Shown: piece after piece, positions 1-8,581 of the stretch | How the letters are laid out: every line of letters starts with the position of its first letter | Position numbering within the stretch: position 1 is the first letter of the stretch | From: Jimgerdemannia flammicorona | Lineage: Eukaryota; Mucoromycota; Endogonomycetes; Endogonales; Endogonaceae | Direction of reading: 5' to 3' | Assembly (NCBI GenBank): GCA_003990745.1 | Contig: RBNI01004191.1 | Location: forward strand, 1-14,508 | Length of the DNA: 14,508 nucleotides | Notes under the pieces: model-generated | Told to the model about the DNA's origin: nothing | Seen by the model: only the letters and a program-made list of their open reading frames with translations | Database searches by the model: none | Made by a program: the position numbers and the translations under genes

Positions 1-232
1 TTTTTTTCCTTATGTGTGCATAGCTGGTGCATGATTAGGAAGTGTGGGGGTCTGCGTTTCTTGAACCCATTTAGAACGTTGTTGACCCCATCACAGCACC
101 TTTTCTTCACCAAATCTTCATCTCTGTATCCGGAAAGCCTCCATTGTCTACGCCATCCTCCTCCTCCTCATTGTCGCCTCTATTACCACCATTGCAATCG
201 CCATCACCGTCAAATACGTGCGATTTTTCTAA
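1..232 (+). CDS. C-terminal exon of a membrane protein, 5' end outside the window
   Basis: From about base 97 the + strand reads as a short tail followed by a strong hydrophobic segment and a basic end, closing at TAA 230-232. The hydrophobic part (bases 137-205) starts ASIVYAILLLLIVASITTIA and continues with more small and aliphatic residues; the last residues are KYVRFF. This frame has a stop at 83-85 and no ATG after it, so the exon must be joined to an upstream exon. The sequence CATCACAG ending at 96 is a reasonable intron acceptor. One membrane helix with a short basic cytoplasmic tail is all that can be stated. The family is not recognised and the exon start is uncertain. Confidence 0.4.
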
Positions 233-1035
233 TTGAGCGAGAAATGGCTAGCTAATATATGCAAAGCCGCTCGCCCGGCAAATTCATTGAGCAAAATACA
301 ACGAAGAATTTGACAGTATTCTGTCTTTTCAAAGGCACGTGGAAAAGTCCGTTGTATTAGGGAGTTTGTGTGACGGGCTTGGCCCAACACCTTATTATGT
401 GCAGCTCTAAGCGGTTACTAACATAGATAATTGGTCGCGTTACAGACGTACGAGTTAATTTTACCTTTCCAAGGAGTCGAGTCGCCGTCGGACACCTGGA
501 TGTTTCAGATTGATAAGAATATAAAAGAGGATTAAATTAATGTACCCACGCATATTCACATTCGACGCCCAAAGGCTGGGAAACAGTAAGAATATCATGG
601 TTTCGGACTTTCTTTCGATGGCTGCTATTGACTCGATTTTCTTATCCAATATCAGTTACGACGCATCTTTAGATTGATATGAACCAAGCTCGACCACAGG
701 TACCGAGAGCTCGGGAAACTAAAGTATTTGGCGGAGATTAATTTCCAGGCTGCATTGTCTCCCCATATATTGACGGGTTTCCGCCTGCTGATGGCTCATT
801 GTGTGTCGTTGCTAAATTTGGTGGTGTAACATCTACAAGAGGTTAGTCCATTTTTGGAATGGTTTAGCAGCCAGTTCATTCTCCGCTACTCTCTAGTCTC
901 TTCTCTGACACAACCAGATAATCAATTGTGAAACAACAAGACCCTCTTCAACAAAATTGTTTCGTTTGCTCGCAACCACCATCATTGACTTGACCCCTTA
1001 CAGACCACATACCATCCCATCAAATCAATCACCGC
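233..1035. other. Intergenic stretch with probable promoter and leader of the 7TM gene
   Basis: I find no convincing reading frame on either strand across these 800 bases; the short open frames have no protein-like composition. The last 150 bases change character: a pyrimidine-rich stretch around 885-906 is followed by CA-rich sequence up to the ATG at 1036. This is the usual look of a fungal transcription start and 5' leader. No clear TATA box was identified. Confidence 0.4.
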
Positions 1036-2525
1036 ATGGATACGCCTCAATCACGAACCGCCGTGCCTTTTGAAGAGACTCTTGGCCAGCTAGTTTGTAT
1101 CGCATGCATCTCTGCCATGTCCGCACTGTTTGGCATCAAAATCGCTGGAAATCGGCTTAAGGACCTCAATTACGCAAGAATTCTCGTACTGCTGCTATAC
1201 GTCACATCATGGGCATTCACCAACATGGCAGCCGTGCTTATATCGACGAACACAGGTATGTTATGTCGTAGGACACCCTAATACCCATTATGCCCAAGTA
1301 AAGTTCTTAACCCGTATCGCTTTCGTTTAAACATAGGGAATTTCGTTTCGTGCAATGTGTCTATTTTGGCCTGTGTTACGTTCTATGCTGGAAGCAATAT
1401 TGTCATGTATCTCTGGTATGTATCTCGTTCGAATCACGAAAATATCAATAATAGCGATGTAATGATTGAACAGTTTATATTTACATCCTTCACATTTTCA
1501 GGTTAATTGAAAGAGTCTGGATTGTAACGTTGGTGAAGACGAGCCGCATGGAGAGTCTCTTATACAAATTCCATTTGTTATTGCTAACACCATACATTGG
1601 CATATTTATCTTAATGGTGAGGGTTCTAACTAAATCTTTCATCTGTCTTTCAGGATAACTCATATATAATCATCTAATCAGATATTGCATTTTATATTAC
1701 ATTAAAAGATTCTATTTCGAATTGGTCACCTCAATCCAGATGTAACTTGTCACATTGGGTTGCAACGGGTAGCTAGCATTCCCCTCGTGGTAATATTATT
1801 CATCTTTTATGTGTATATGAGAGGGTTGGGCATGAAAATTTACAAATTAGTCATATAATCCATAACGAAATTTCCTGTTCCATCCTTTTTCCACTCCACT
1901 CTATGCCTCTAGATTTACGATTTTGTGAGTAAGAGTCTGTGCAGATATTTAAAATATAGCATCTCATGCACGCTGATCCGTTTCCAATTCCTCTTATGAA
2001 TCTCAGGTCTTCAACAGCTATCTTACTATCCTCTTCATCCGGCCTCTCACTTCTCGGGAATGGCCGAACTCCACCTCCTTTCTGAATCGGATAAGTCGGC
2101 GAACTATGGTTGCCTCCATAACCTGTCTCATCACCTCTGCTGCAAACATCACTACGTTGGTGATAATAGACCGTGGGGAAAGAGATTTTCTCTGCCTCGC
2201 AATGTGTTCGTTCGATGTAACATTGAACGTGGCTTCGGTCCACTGGGTGCGTAGCAGGCTTATTTCGTTTTCGTCTCTTTGCAACGTTTTTCAAAGGCGA
2301 GGCTCAACGTTTCGGCTATCTCTCTCACTCATTTTTTTAATTTATTTTCTTTTGTGCACACAGGTCACATCGGGAGCAAGATCGAATCATGCAAGCAACA
2401 AATCCCACTATCCCGACTTAGAACATGAGAGTGGTCCCAAGATATCTGACAAGGAGTCCGAGGTGCACATCGTGACTGAGATGTCACATCAGAATACATT
2501 CGAGTTGCCGACGATGGAAAAATGA
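1036..2525 (+). CDS. Seven-helix fungal membrane protein, 7 exons (302 aa)
   Basis: Proposed exons are 1036-1255, 1337-1415, 1502-1616, 1709-1789, 1913-1924, 2007-2246 and 2364-2525. Together they make 909 nt with stop TGA. Donors are GTATGT, GTATGT, GTGAGG, GTAATA, GTGAGT and GTGCGT. Acceptors are TAG, CAG, AAG, TAG, CAG and CAG. The spliced product has seven hydrophobic segments, at about residues 15-37, 46-70, 74-100, 119-142, 155-182, 200-221 and 225-245, and then a hydrophilic tail of about 55 residues. The join across exons 4-5-6 gives IPLVIYDFVFNSYLTILFIR, a continuous helix-like segment that none of the exons gives alone. The architecture matches conserved hypothetical seven-helix proteins of ascomycetes, some of which resemble receptors; ligand and function are unknown. 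The sixth intron (2247-2363) is in frame and open, so a retained form would add 39 residues. The AAG acceptor of intron 3 is the weakest junction: the better-looking acceptor at 1681 would bring in a stop. Confidence 0.8.
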
Positions 2526-3241
2526 CCGGTCTTTTAATGCTCGTTTTGGCAGGATATAAAATCATCTTCCTTGGTTGATATATGCGTTGGAATTCGCTCT
2601 CATCTTTATGTTCATATTTGGTTGGCATATTTAAGATGCCAGTCAGATCGGAGTTATTCATTTCACATACTGTGGTCTTAATGCAGATACTAAGCGCCTT
2701 TCAACAAATGTAATTTTTTTCTTTTCTTTTTTTCTCACTAGGTAGACAGTTTGAAGTGTAAGTGCTATGAGCAAAATATTAGAAAACCTACGCCCTAAGG
2801 ATACTGTTATTACGGAATGATACACGCTGTATTTATGATCAGTGTATAAATATTATCTTTAAACCATTATCATACAAGCATAGCTCAACGAAAGTCGGGG
2901 AAACCCATAATCGCGAAATCCATTTTATTTGCTTTATAGGCGGTGTACACTTCCATTTTAACTGATATTAAAATACACTATCAATAGACGACATGCTGTG
3001 AGGTATCATTAAGTAAGTAATTATATGTCATTTAATTTTCTGATTCGTTTGCGAATAATCGGGCCAGCGAAATACCGCATTTTTTACATGCGTGCATTAC
3101 AATCAAGGGGCGGTTGCAGTCCTATTTTCTATGGTATATACATATCTGTCTGATGCCTTCAACATTTCCTTTCTTCTGAACAATCATCCCAGCTCTGGCC
3201 GTAAAACCAATCGATTCCGTCCCACGCGTTTCGCCTACAGT
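2526..3241. other. Downstream and intergenic DNA, no gene seen
   Basis: This holds the 3' flank of the seven-helix gene and a moderately AT-rich spacer. A pyrimidine run lies at 2713-2740. The open frame at 3092-3322 on the + strand has no protein-like pattern and overlaps the end of the minus-strand gene, so it is not called. No RNA gene or repeat was seen. Confidence 0.4.
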
Positions 3242-3883
3242 TTAGATCGTGCACTTGGCACATCCGTCGTACTCTCGGACGCCGTAATCCGTTATGACGC
3301 TCTTCCCAGTGCTCGCAAATGACGCAACCGAACACCTAACGCTGTTCTCTTTCGTCAATGTAGGAATGGCGGTCGAGGCAATATGTTCCATTTGACTTGC
3401 GATGACCGTTGAGATCGGTGATTCAACCTTGTTGACGATGCCGAGTTGCGCGCAATGTAGCTCGCGTTTCACCTGCGCATATTCCCTTCTGAGCTCCATC
3501 TTACCCTGGTTCAATTGTTCGATTCTGAAAGAGCTCTTTTGAGCGTTTGCCGCGCCGCCTACATCGTTTGGACCCGCTACGCGCTCCGGGGCAAGCCCGA
3601 TCAGTCTCCGCGTGTGCGCCAGGCGGAAGATTGCACGCATGCTGGACCAGTGCGATACCGTATACGAGGGGCAGGAGAGGTGGCACGACGAGGATGGAAT
3701 CACGGCAACCGCGGCTCGGGGCCTGGTCGCCAGAATGAGTGTCACAATGATGGCGATGCCAAATTCCTCCTGCTGCAGGCCGATGAGCAGGAATCTCACC
3801 GAGTACGTCAAAATGAATGGTGCCCACTTCACCTCTTGTAGGCCTCGTTTCCGAGTCGTAGCATATCGAACCTCACATCCATA
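3242..3883 (-). pseudogene. Probable 5'-truncated host gene ending at the AT-rich block
   Basis: The minus strand is open for 213 codons, from 3883 down to the TAA at 3244-3242. The upstream stop (3886-3884) lies exactly where composition switches from balanced to AT-saturated. There is no suitable in-frame ATG near the 5' end. The codons favour C and G at third positions and the product looks protein-like: a hydrophobic stretch near residues 38-55 (FGIAIIVTLILATRPR), a basic middle part, and a hydrophilic helical-looking tail (KMELRREYAQVKRELHCAQL). The simplest reading is that the 3' part of a host gene survives and its 5' part was lost when the repeat block formed. Alternatives are an unspliced exon of an intact gene or a chance frame. 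The family is not recognised. Confidence 0.4.
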
Positions 3884-4023
3884 CTATTAAAAAATGTATC
3901 CAATATTTTATTTCTAGTAAAAATATAATATAATTTATATTTTAAATTTTATCTACAGATATAGGAAATAATTACTTTATAATTTTACAATTTTTATAAA
4001 TATTTAGTTATACAGTTAAATAC
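3884..4023. other. Left arm of AT-saturated block
   Basis: These 140 bases are nearly all A and T and begin abruptly after the balanced DNA to the left. No coding signal is visible. The LTR retrotransposon starts at 4024, and similar AT-saturated sequence resumes directly after its right LTR at 10739. The element therefore appears to be inserted inside one block. Confidence 0.7.
4020..4023. repeat. Candidate target-site duplication, left copy
   Basis: ATAC precedes the left LTR and ATAT follows the right LTR at 10739-10742. They differ by one C-to-T change, as RIP would give. In such AT-rich DNA four bases carry little information, so this is only a candidate. Confidence 0.3.
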
Positions 4024-4278
4024 TGTGATGGCTGATCCAAATTAGTAACATGAAACAGGGGAATTAGACATTTGATTGCAGTATCTGAATCTGATTCCCA
4101 ATATAGTTTAGCCTTATAAATAGCAGTCATATTCTGCGAAGTGCAGAAACTTTAACATTCGCAAAGATTTAGGAGATATTAGAATGTTTGCAATCAATGA
4201 AATCCTAGCAGATATTAAAAGATTTGATACTTGCAGAAAATGACTTACTACTTAGTCATCTTATAGCTAGCAAACCCA

Positions 4279-4286
4279 TATAAATA
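4279..4286 (+). promoter_or_regulatory. LTR TATA box candidate
   Basis: TATAAATA lies in the middle of the LTR and is conserved in the right copy at 10529-10536, although the bases just before it differ. A second TATA-like site (TTATAAA) lies at 4114-4120. The central position suits the U3 promoter of the retrotransposon transcript. Confidence 0.5.
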
Positions 4287-4304
4287 ACCCAGTATCTTTG
4301 AGTG

Positions 4305-4310
4305 AATAAA
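4305..4310 (+). promoter_or_regulatory. LTR AATAAA polyadenylation-like signal
   Basis: AATAAA is present in both LTRs at equal offset (10555-10560 in the right copy). In the 3' LTR it would serve to end the element's transcript. Its position just after the TATA-like box implies a short U3-R junction region near 4310. Confidence 0.4.
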
Positions 4311-4490
4311 CCTCAGATCGAAATAGTTCAAGCAAAGAGAAAGCAAAGAAACTAGTAAGCCTGTGGGCAGATACACTTCGAACTCACCCATCCCTGTACC
4401 TCAAGGACTCCACAGAGTCAAAGAAGAGCAAGTTTTCAAGATACAGAAATTCGACGTACTTCAAAGGTTAAGCATCCACTATGTTACAAC

Positions 4491-4508
4491 TTGGTGCCCA
4501 TTGGCTGG
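4491..4508 (+). promoter_or_regulatory. Primer-binding site candidate
   Basis: TTGGTGCCC follows the LTR end after two bases. The TGG triplet pairs with the CCA end of a tRNA, the normal minus-strand primer arrangement. The sequence further along does not contain the expected complement of a T-arm, so the match may be short or the tRNA is not one I recognise. RIP may also have altered it. Confidence 0.45.
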
Positions 4509-4602
4509 TGATTCAAGATGAATCTCTCACTTTTAAGCTGAACAATGAACAACTGCCACCACCCGAACAACCATATAAACTGAGGCAAGATATCAAGACA
4601 AG

Positions 4603-5655
4603 ATGGATATAAGACCACCAGTATTCCATGGATATATCTCAGATGAATCAATCATCACCTTCATTGATGATTTCAAGCAGTATGCTGCTGTAAGAACTCT
4701 GACAGTAGCACAGCAAGTAGCCCTCATGCCCTTCAGCCTACAAGGTCCTGCCAGAGCAGCATTCACAGCTGCAATCCATGCAGAGAATGATGCTGATGCT
4801 ATACTGACAGTATAGAAGATCTGGCTCCAAAACACCTATTACACAGATGAGATTAAGTAAGCTCTGAAGGATCAGCTCAATACAACATGGCAAGGAATGA
4901 GCAAGAATCCAAACACATTCTACACCCAAATCTGATATCAGATAATCCTCACAGATTATGCTGATGCTATCTGAGATCAAGTAGCCAAAGCAAGCTTTAT
5001 GAAAGGAGTCCACTCAGAGATAGCTATGGCCATTTGCTCATCACCAGTAGTTCTGGATCTACCACAAAAGGTCACCTATGCTTAGCAGTATTGGATAGCC
5101 AGACATCCACAAGACCACACAATGGAAAGAGTCACTGGAGTTAGAATTGAAGCACTGAAGGCAACCAGTGTGATCTCCACCACAATGATCAATCAAAACA
5201 CACCTCAAACAAGAGCTACAGAGTAGCAGAGAAACAGTGACCCCATGGAGGAGCTTGCCAAGCAGTTCACTGAAATGACTGCTCATTTAGAGGATATAGT
5301 AAAAGAAATTAGAGGAAGAGATCACCGCCTGATTCAGAAGTTTGCCACCACCTCAGACAAGAAGAAAGGTACCTACTATAGCTGTGGAGAAGAAGGCCAC
5401 TACTCATATGAATGTATGAGTGAAACTAAGTATAAGGTCCAGCCGAGCAATGCTACTAAAAATAAAGAACAGGCCAACATCATTACCTTCAAGGAAATTG
5501 GAGAGTCAGATGAAGAATGGGAGATCTATTCTGCACAGACTACCAAGAAGGATGTTCACAAGGAACCCTACAAGAGACCACCAGGAAGACCCAAGAAGAA
5601 CCTGGTGGAAAAACAGATGGAAATAGCCACAGAAAGCCAAGCCAAAGAAATGGAT
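4603..5655 (+). pseudogene. Gag region: capsid-like part, zinc knuckle, AT-hook-like motif
   Basis: The N-terminus (MDIRPPVFHGYISDE) and the following FIDDFKQYAA segment resemble the start of Ty3/Gypsy Gag capsid domains. Stops lie at 4813, 4858, 4933, 4969 and near 5083 and 5224. A nucleocapsid knuckle lies at 5374-5415. Its pattern should be CX2CX4HX4C; the last three ligands are Cys (5383), His (5398) and Cys (5413), but the first is Tyr (TAC at 5374), one G-to-A step from Cys. After it come acidic residues and then the basic KRPPGRPKK at 5572-5598, which matches the core of an AT-hook. Gag would package the RNA; the AT-hook could bind the minor groove of AT-rich DNA (inference). Confidence 0.8.
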
Positions 5656-5939
5656 TAAGATATAGAGCTCGAGCAGGTAGTCCAAGACATCATCTGAGGA
5701 ACCACTCTAGCTAGCGAAGGAAAAAAGGAGAAGAAGCTTTGCAAAACCAAGACTTTCAAGTATGATATCTTCAAGGATCTTAGCTAATAAAAAGTCAATG
5801 CAACCTTTGGCCAGCTTACAGAAATTTCTACATTTAGACAGCAAATGAGATTTGGACTTACTGAAACAACCAAGGAGTAGGGTTGGAAGATAACTGAAGC
5901 CAACAATGTTCAAGAAGATTCTGGAGAAGAAAGTGAAGA

Positions 5940-6310
5940 CAACTACAAGACTTCTGCCTATGCAATCTGCCAAATCGAAGACAGAATCTTTGAAGCCATC
6001 ATAGATACAGGAGCAGGAGGATGCCTTCTCAGCAAGAAGGCAGTAGACTGTCTGAGATGGGAGGTCAAAGAAGCAACCAAGTTGGTGTTTATTACAGCAG
6101 ATGGCACAAGAGCCACCCCTTTGGAAAAAATCTGAGATGTTCCCATCAAGTTTGGAGGAGCAACTATCCCAGTAGATGTGATAGTAACTAATGCAATCAA
6201 CTATGACATTCTTATTGGCAACCAGTGACTTCACAAAGCCAGAGCAATAATCGACCTGAATGTCCAGAAGATGCAGATTATCTACCGAGGTCAGAAGATG
6301 CGAATTCCCA
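5940..6310 (+). pseudogene. Retropepsin-type aspartic protease domain
   Basis: The domain matures the polyprotein. The active site IIDTGAGGCLLS is intact, with catalytic Asp at codon 6004-6006. The second conserved segment, YDILIGNQ followed by a stop and LHKARAIID, has TGA at 6226 where Ty3/Gypsy proteases carry Trp, one G-to-A step away. Another stop lies near 6133. The region after it (6370-6690) is a Lys-rich and then Glu/Asp-rich linker leading to the dUTPase. Confidence 0.85.
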
Positions 6311-6690
6311 TCAATGTCAACAAAGGAGTACTCCCCAAGATGGAGGAAGATGAGCAAGAAGAAGCTTACATAGTGACCATACAGAAAAAGAAGAAGAAAG
6401 TTGGATGGATGAGTGAAGAAGAATGGTGCAAGAAGATTGCAGAAGGATATACACCACAAGGAGTCTGTCTGCATGGGATCTGAATGTACTGTATAGAGCA
6501 TGTCAATGAGTGCTACCAGTACACTGGCAAAATCAAGGAAATCTACCACCAAAGAAGAGAGAAGACTCTCAAGGAATAAGCCAAAGAGGAAAAGAAGGAG
6601 GAGGAGGAAGATGATGAACCACCAGCCCTTCTGGAGGACAGTGATGATGAAGAAGAAATCAAGGTCAAAATCTGGAAGATTCACCCTAAT

Positions 6691-7080
6691 GCAGTCCTGC
6701 CAGAATACAAATCGGAAAATGCAGCTGGAATGGATATCGCCATAGTGGAAGAAACTGTACTTGAACCCCAGACAACTACTCTACTTACAACTGGCCTGGA
6801 GATGACCATCCTAAAGGATCATGTCAGGATCCTCAAAACAAGAAGCAGTTTGGTAAGAAGCAAAATTACAATTGAAGGAGGAGTCATTGATTCAGACTAC
6901 ATCAGAGAAATACTACTCATCGCTAGGAATCACAATCCTACTATTCCATTCCCAATTAAGAAGAAGAACTGACTGGCACAGATGTTGATCTTCCCAGTCT
7001 GACAACCAAAGATCATAAAAGTCAAGAAGTTGGAGGAAATGAAAAGAGAAAAGAAAGGATTCAGATCTATAGGAAAAGGA
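6691..7080 (+). pseudogene. dUTPase domain embedded in Pol between protease and RT
   Basis: dUTPase hydrolyses dUTP to dUMP and so limits uracil in new cDNA. All five motifs of the homotrimeric family can be read in order in the gag-pol frame. Motif 1 is AAGMDI (Asp 6733-6735). Motif 2 is TRSSLVRSK (6838-6864). Motif 3 is GGVIDSDYIREI (6877-6912, key Asp 6889-6891). Motif 4 is a stop at 6970 followed by LAQM, where Arg-Ile-Ala-Gln is usual. Motif 5 is GFRSIG (7057-7074), against the usual GFGSTG. The differences are single transitions: TGA from CGA, AGA from GGA, ATA from ACA. A second stop lies at 7000. Domain length and the lead-in with Leu-Pro before motif 1 fit the family. dUTPases inside pol are known from some retroviruses and reported for some LTR elements; which lineage this one belongs to was not determined. 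Confidence 0.85.
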
Positions 7081-7199
7081 GTATTCACCAGTACCAAGAT
7101 CACTGAACTGGATCATAAGAAGGAGGAAACCACAAACAAGCACAGCTATACTATTGGAAACAAATTCCCACTCAAGGAGGAACTCAAGAAAATACTCCA

Positions 7200-8110
7200 T
7201 GAATTTGAGGATGTCCTCATCACAGACTTCAAGAATATCAAAGAAAAAATACCACACTACTATCATGAGGTAGATACTGGAGACATCGAACCAATTTACC
7301 AAAAAGTAAGACCTGTCCCACCAGCCTACTGGGAATGGCTCAGAGAAGAAATCAAGCAGATGGAAGAAGCCGGTATTATCAAAGAAGTCAGTAGCCCCTG
7401 GTCTTCACTAGTTGTACTAGCCCCGAAAAAAGAAAGCAAGTTTGGAGAATTTGCCCCAAGACTCTGTGTCGACTACAGAAAGCTCAATGCAGTTACCAAG
7501 AAGGATCGCCAATCACTGCCCCTCATCAGCAACATCCTTATAACCCTGAGAGATGAAGCACAGTACTACAGCACCTTGGACTTATACTCAGGATTCCACC
7601 AAATTGGACTCATAGAAATGGCAAGTGAAAAGTCAGCCTTCATAACCCCAGATAGAACCTACATCTACCTGTGAATGCCATTCGGGATGTGTAATGTACC
7701 AGCAAGCTTCCAGCAAATGATGAACAAAATCTTCCACTATGACATGAAAAGATAAATGATGGTTTACATTGATAATGTAATCATCTACAGCAAGACACCT
7801 GAGGAATATCTACAGCACATATAGCAGATAATGGAAAGTCTGAGAAAGCATGACCTGTACATCAAGCCCAAGAAATGCAAGTTTGCAGAAATCGGGATCT
7901 CCTACCTTGGCCATATTATCAATCAAGATGGAACACATATGGACCCCCTCAAGATATAAGCAGTAGCAGCATACCTAAGGCCCACTACTGTCAGGGAAGC
8001 CCAAGCCTTAATGGGACTCACCTCCTACTATTGTAGATTTATTAGAGGATTTTTCAACATCGCAGGTCCAATCTATGAACTCAACAAGAAGGACATTAAG
8101 TTCCAGTAGA
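7200..8110 (+). pseudogene. Reverse transcriptase domain, catalytic motif mutated
   Basis: The polymerase copies element RNA to DNA. Ty3/Gypsy RT landmarks are clear: PVPPAYWEWLREEI, then EEAGIIKEVSSPWSS, LCVDYRKLNAVTKKD, YSTLDLYSGFHQIG (first catalytic Asp 7579-7581), MPFGMCNVPASFQ, and the YxDD box at 7765-7776. That box reads YIDN: the second Asp is AAT at 7774, one G-to-A step from GAT, in a TpG context expected of RIP on the other strand. Later KPKKCKFAEIGISYLGHII and LMGLTSYYCRFIRGF mark the connection region. Stops at 7672, 7753, near 7822 and 7960 also inactivate it. Confidence 0.95.
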
Positions 8111-8560
8111 CTGGCAGACAACAAAAAGCATTTGACAAACTCAAGGTCAGACTGACCCAGGCACCTATCCTCAGATGACCCAATTGGACTCAAGAATTCA
8201 TCCTGTAGACTGATGCAAGTGCACAGGGACTAGGAGCAGTCCTAGCTCAAAAGAAAGACAAGAAAGAGTATGTTATTGCATATCTTAGCTGCAGAACCCG
8301 AGGAGCTGAAAAAGAATATGAATCCTATAAGTTGGAATGTCTCACAGTCATCTGGGCCATGGAGAAGTTCCACTACTACCTGGCTGGAAGACACTTCACT
8401 ATTCAGACAGACCACTCAGCTCTTGCCTGGCTACTGACAACTGGATAACTCAAAGGAATCTATGCCAGATAGATAATGAAACTACAAGCCTACAATGTAA
8501 CTATTGTGCACTGCCCTAGAAGAACAAATTCCAATACAGATACTCTCTCATAGATACCCC
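8111..8560 (+). pseudogene. RNase H domain
   Basis: RNase H removes the RNA strand after minus-strand synthesis. The catalytic acidic residues are kept: Asp in TDASAQGLGAVL (8212), Glu in KLECLTVIWAM (8335) and Asp in QTDHSALAWLL (8410). The domain ends near RTNSNTDTLS plus a stop at 8551, where the family usually has an ADALSR-like end. Stops at 8107, 8176, 8206 and several near 8446-8475 break it. The reading frame is lost shortly after 8553. Confidence 0.9.
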
Positions 8561-8581
8561 AAAACACCTCCAACCAACAAA

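Larger units (their letters stand above)
4024..4488 (+). repeat. 5' LTR
   Basis: This is 465 bp, bounded by TGT and ACA, and aligns without gaps to 10274-10738. By eye there are about 31 differences, every one a transition, going in both directions. The lack of transversions and indels points to an active deamination-type process such as RIP acting separately on each copy, rather than ordinary drift. Confidence 0.95.

Noticed and set aside
1851..2294. Minus-strand open frames across 1851-2294
   Set aside because: They overlap exons 5 and 6 and introns of the seven-helix gene on the opposite strand, and their products lack hydrophobic or domain pattern. They are shadows.
3515..3890. Plus-strand open frames at 3515-3890
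   Set aside because: They are opposite the minus-strand frame 3242-3883, which is longer and has better codon pattern. GC-richer sequence here leaves several frames open by chance.
5707..6684. Antisense open frame of 325 codons, the longest in the window
   Set aside because: It lies opposite the protease and its linker. The sense frame holds clear domain motifs. The C-to-T changes that make sense stops do not make antisense stops, so the antisense frame stays open by default. Its product is a biased mix of Leu, Phe and Ser without a motif.
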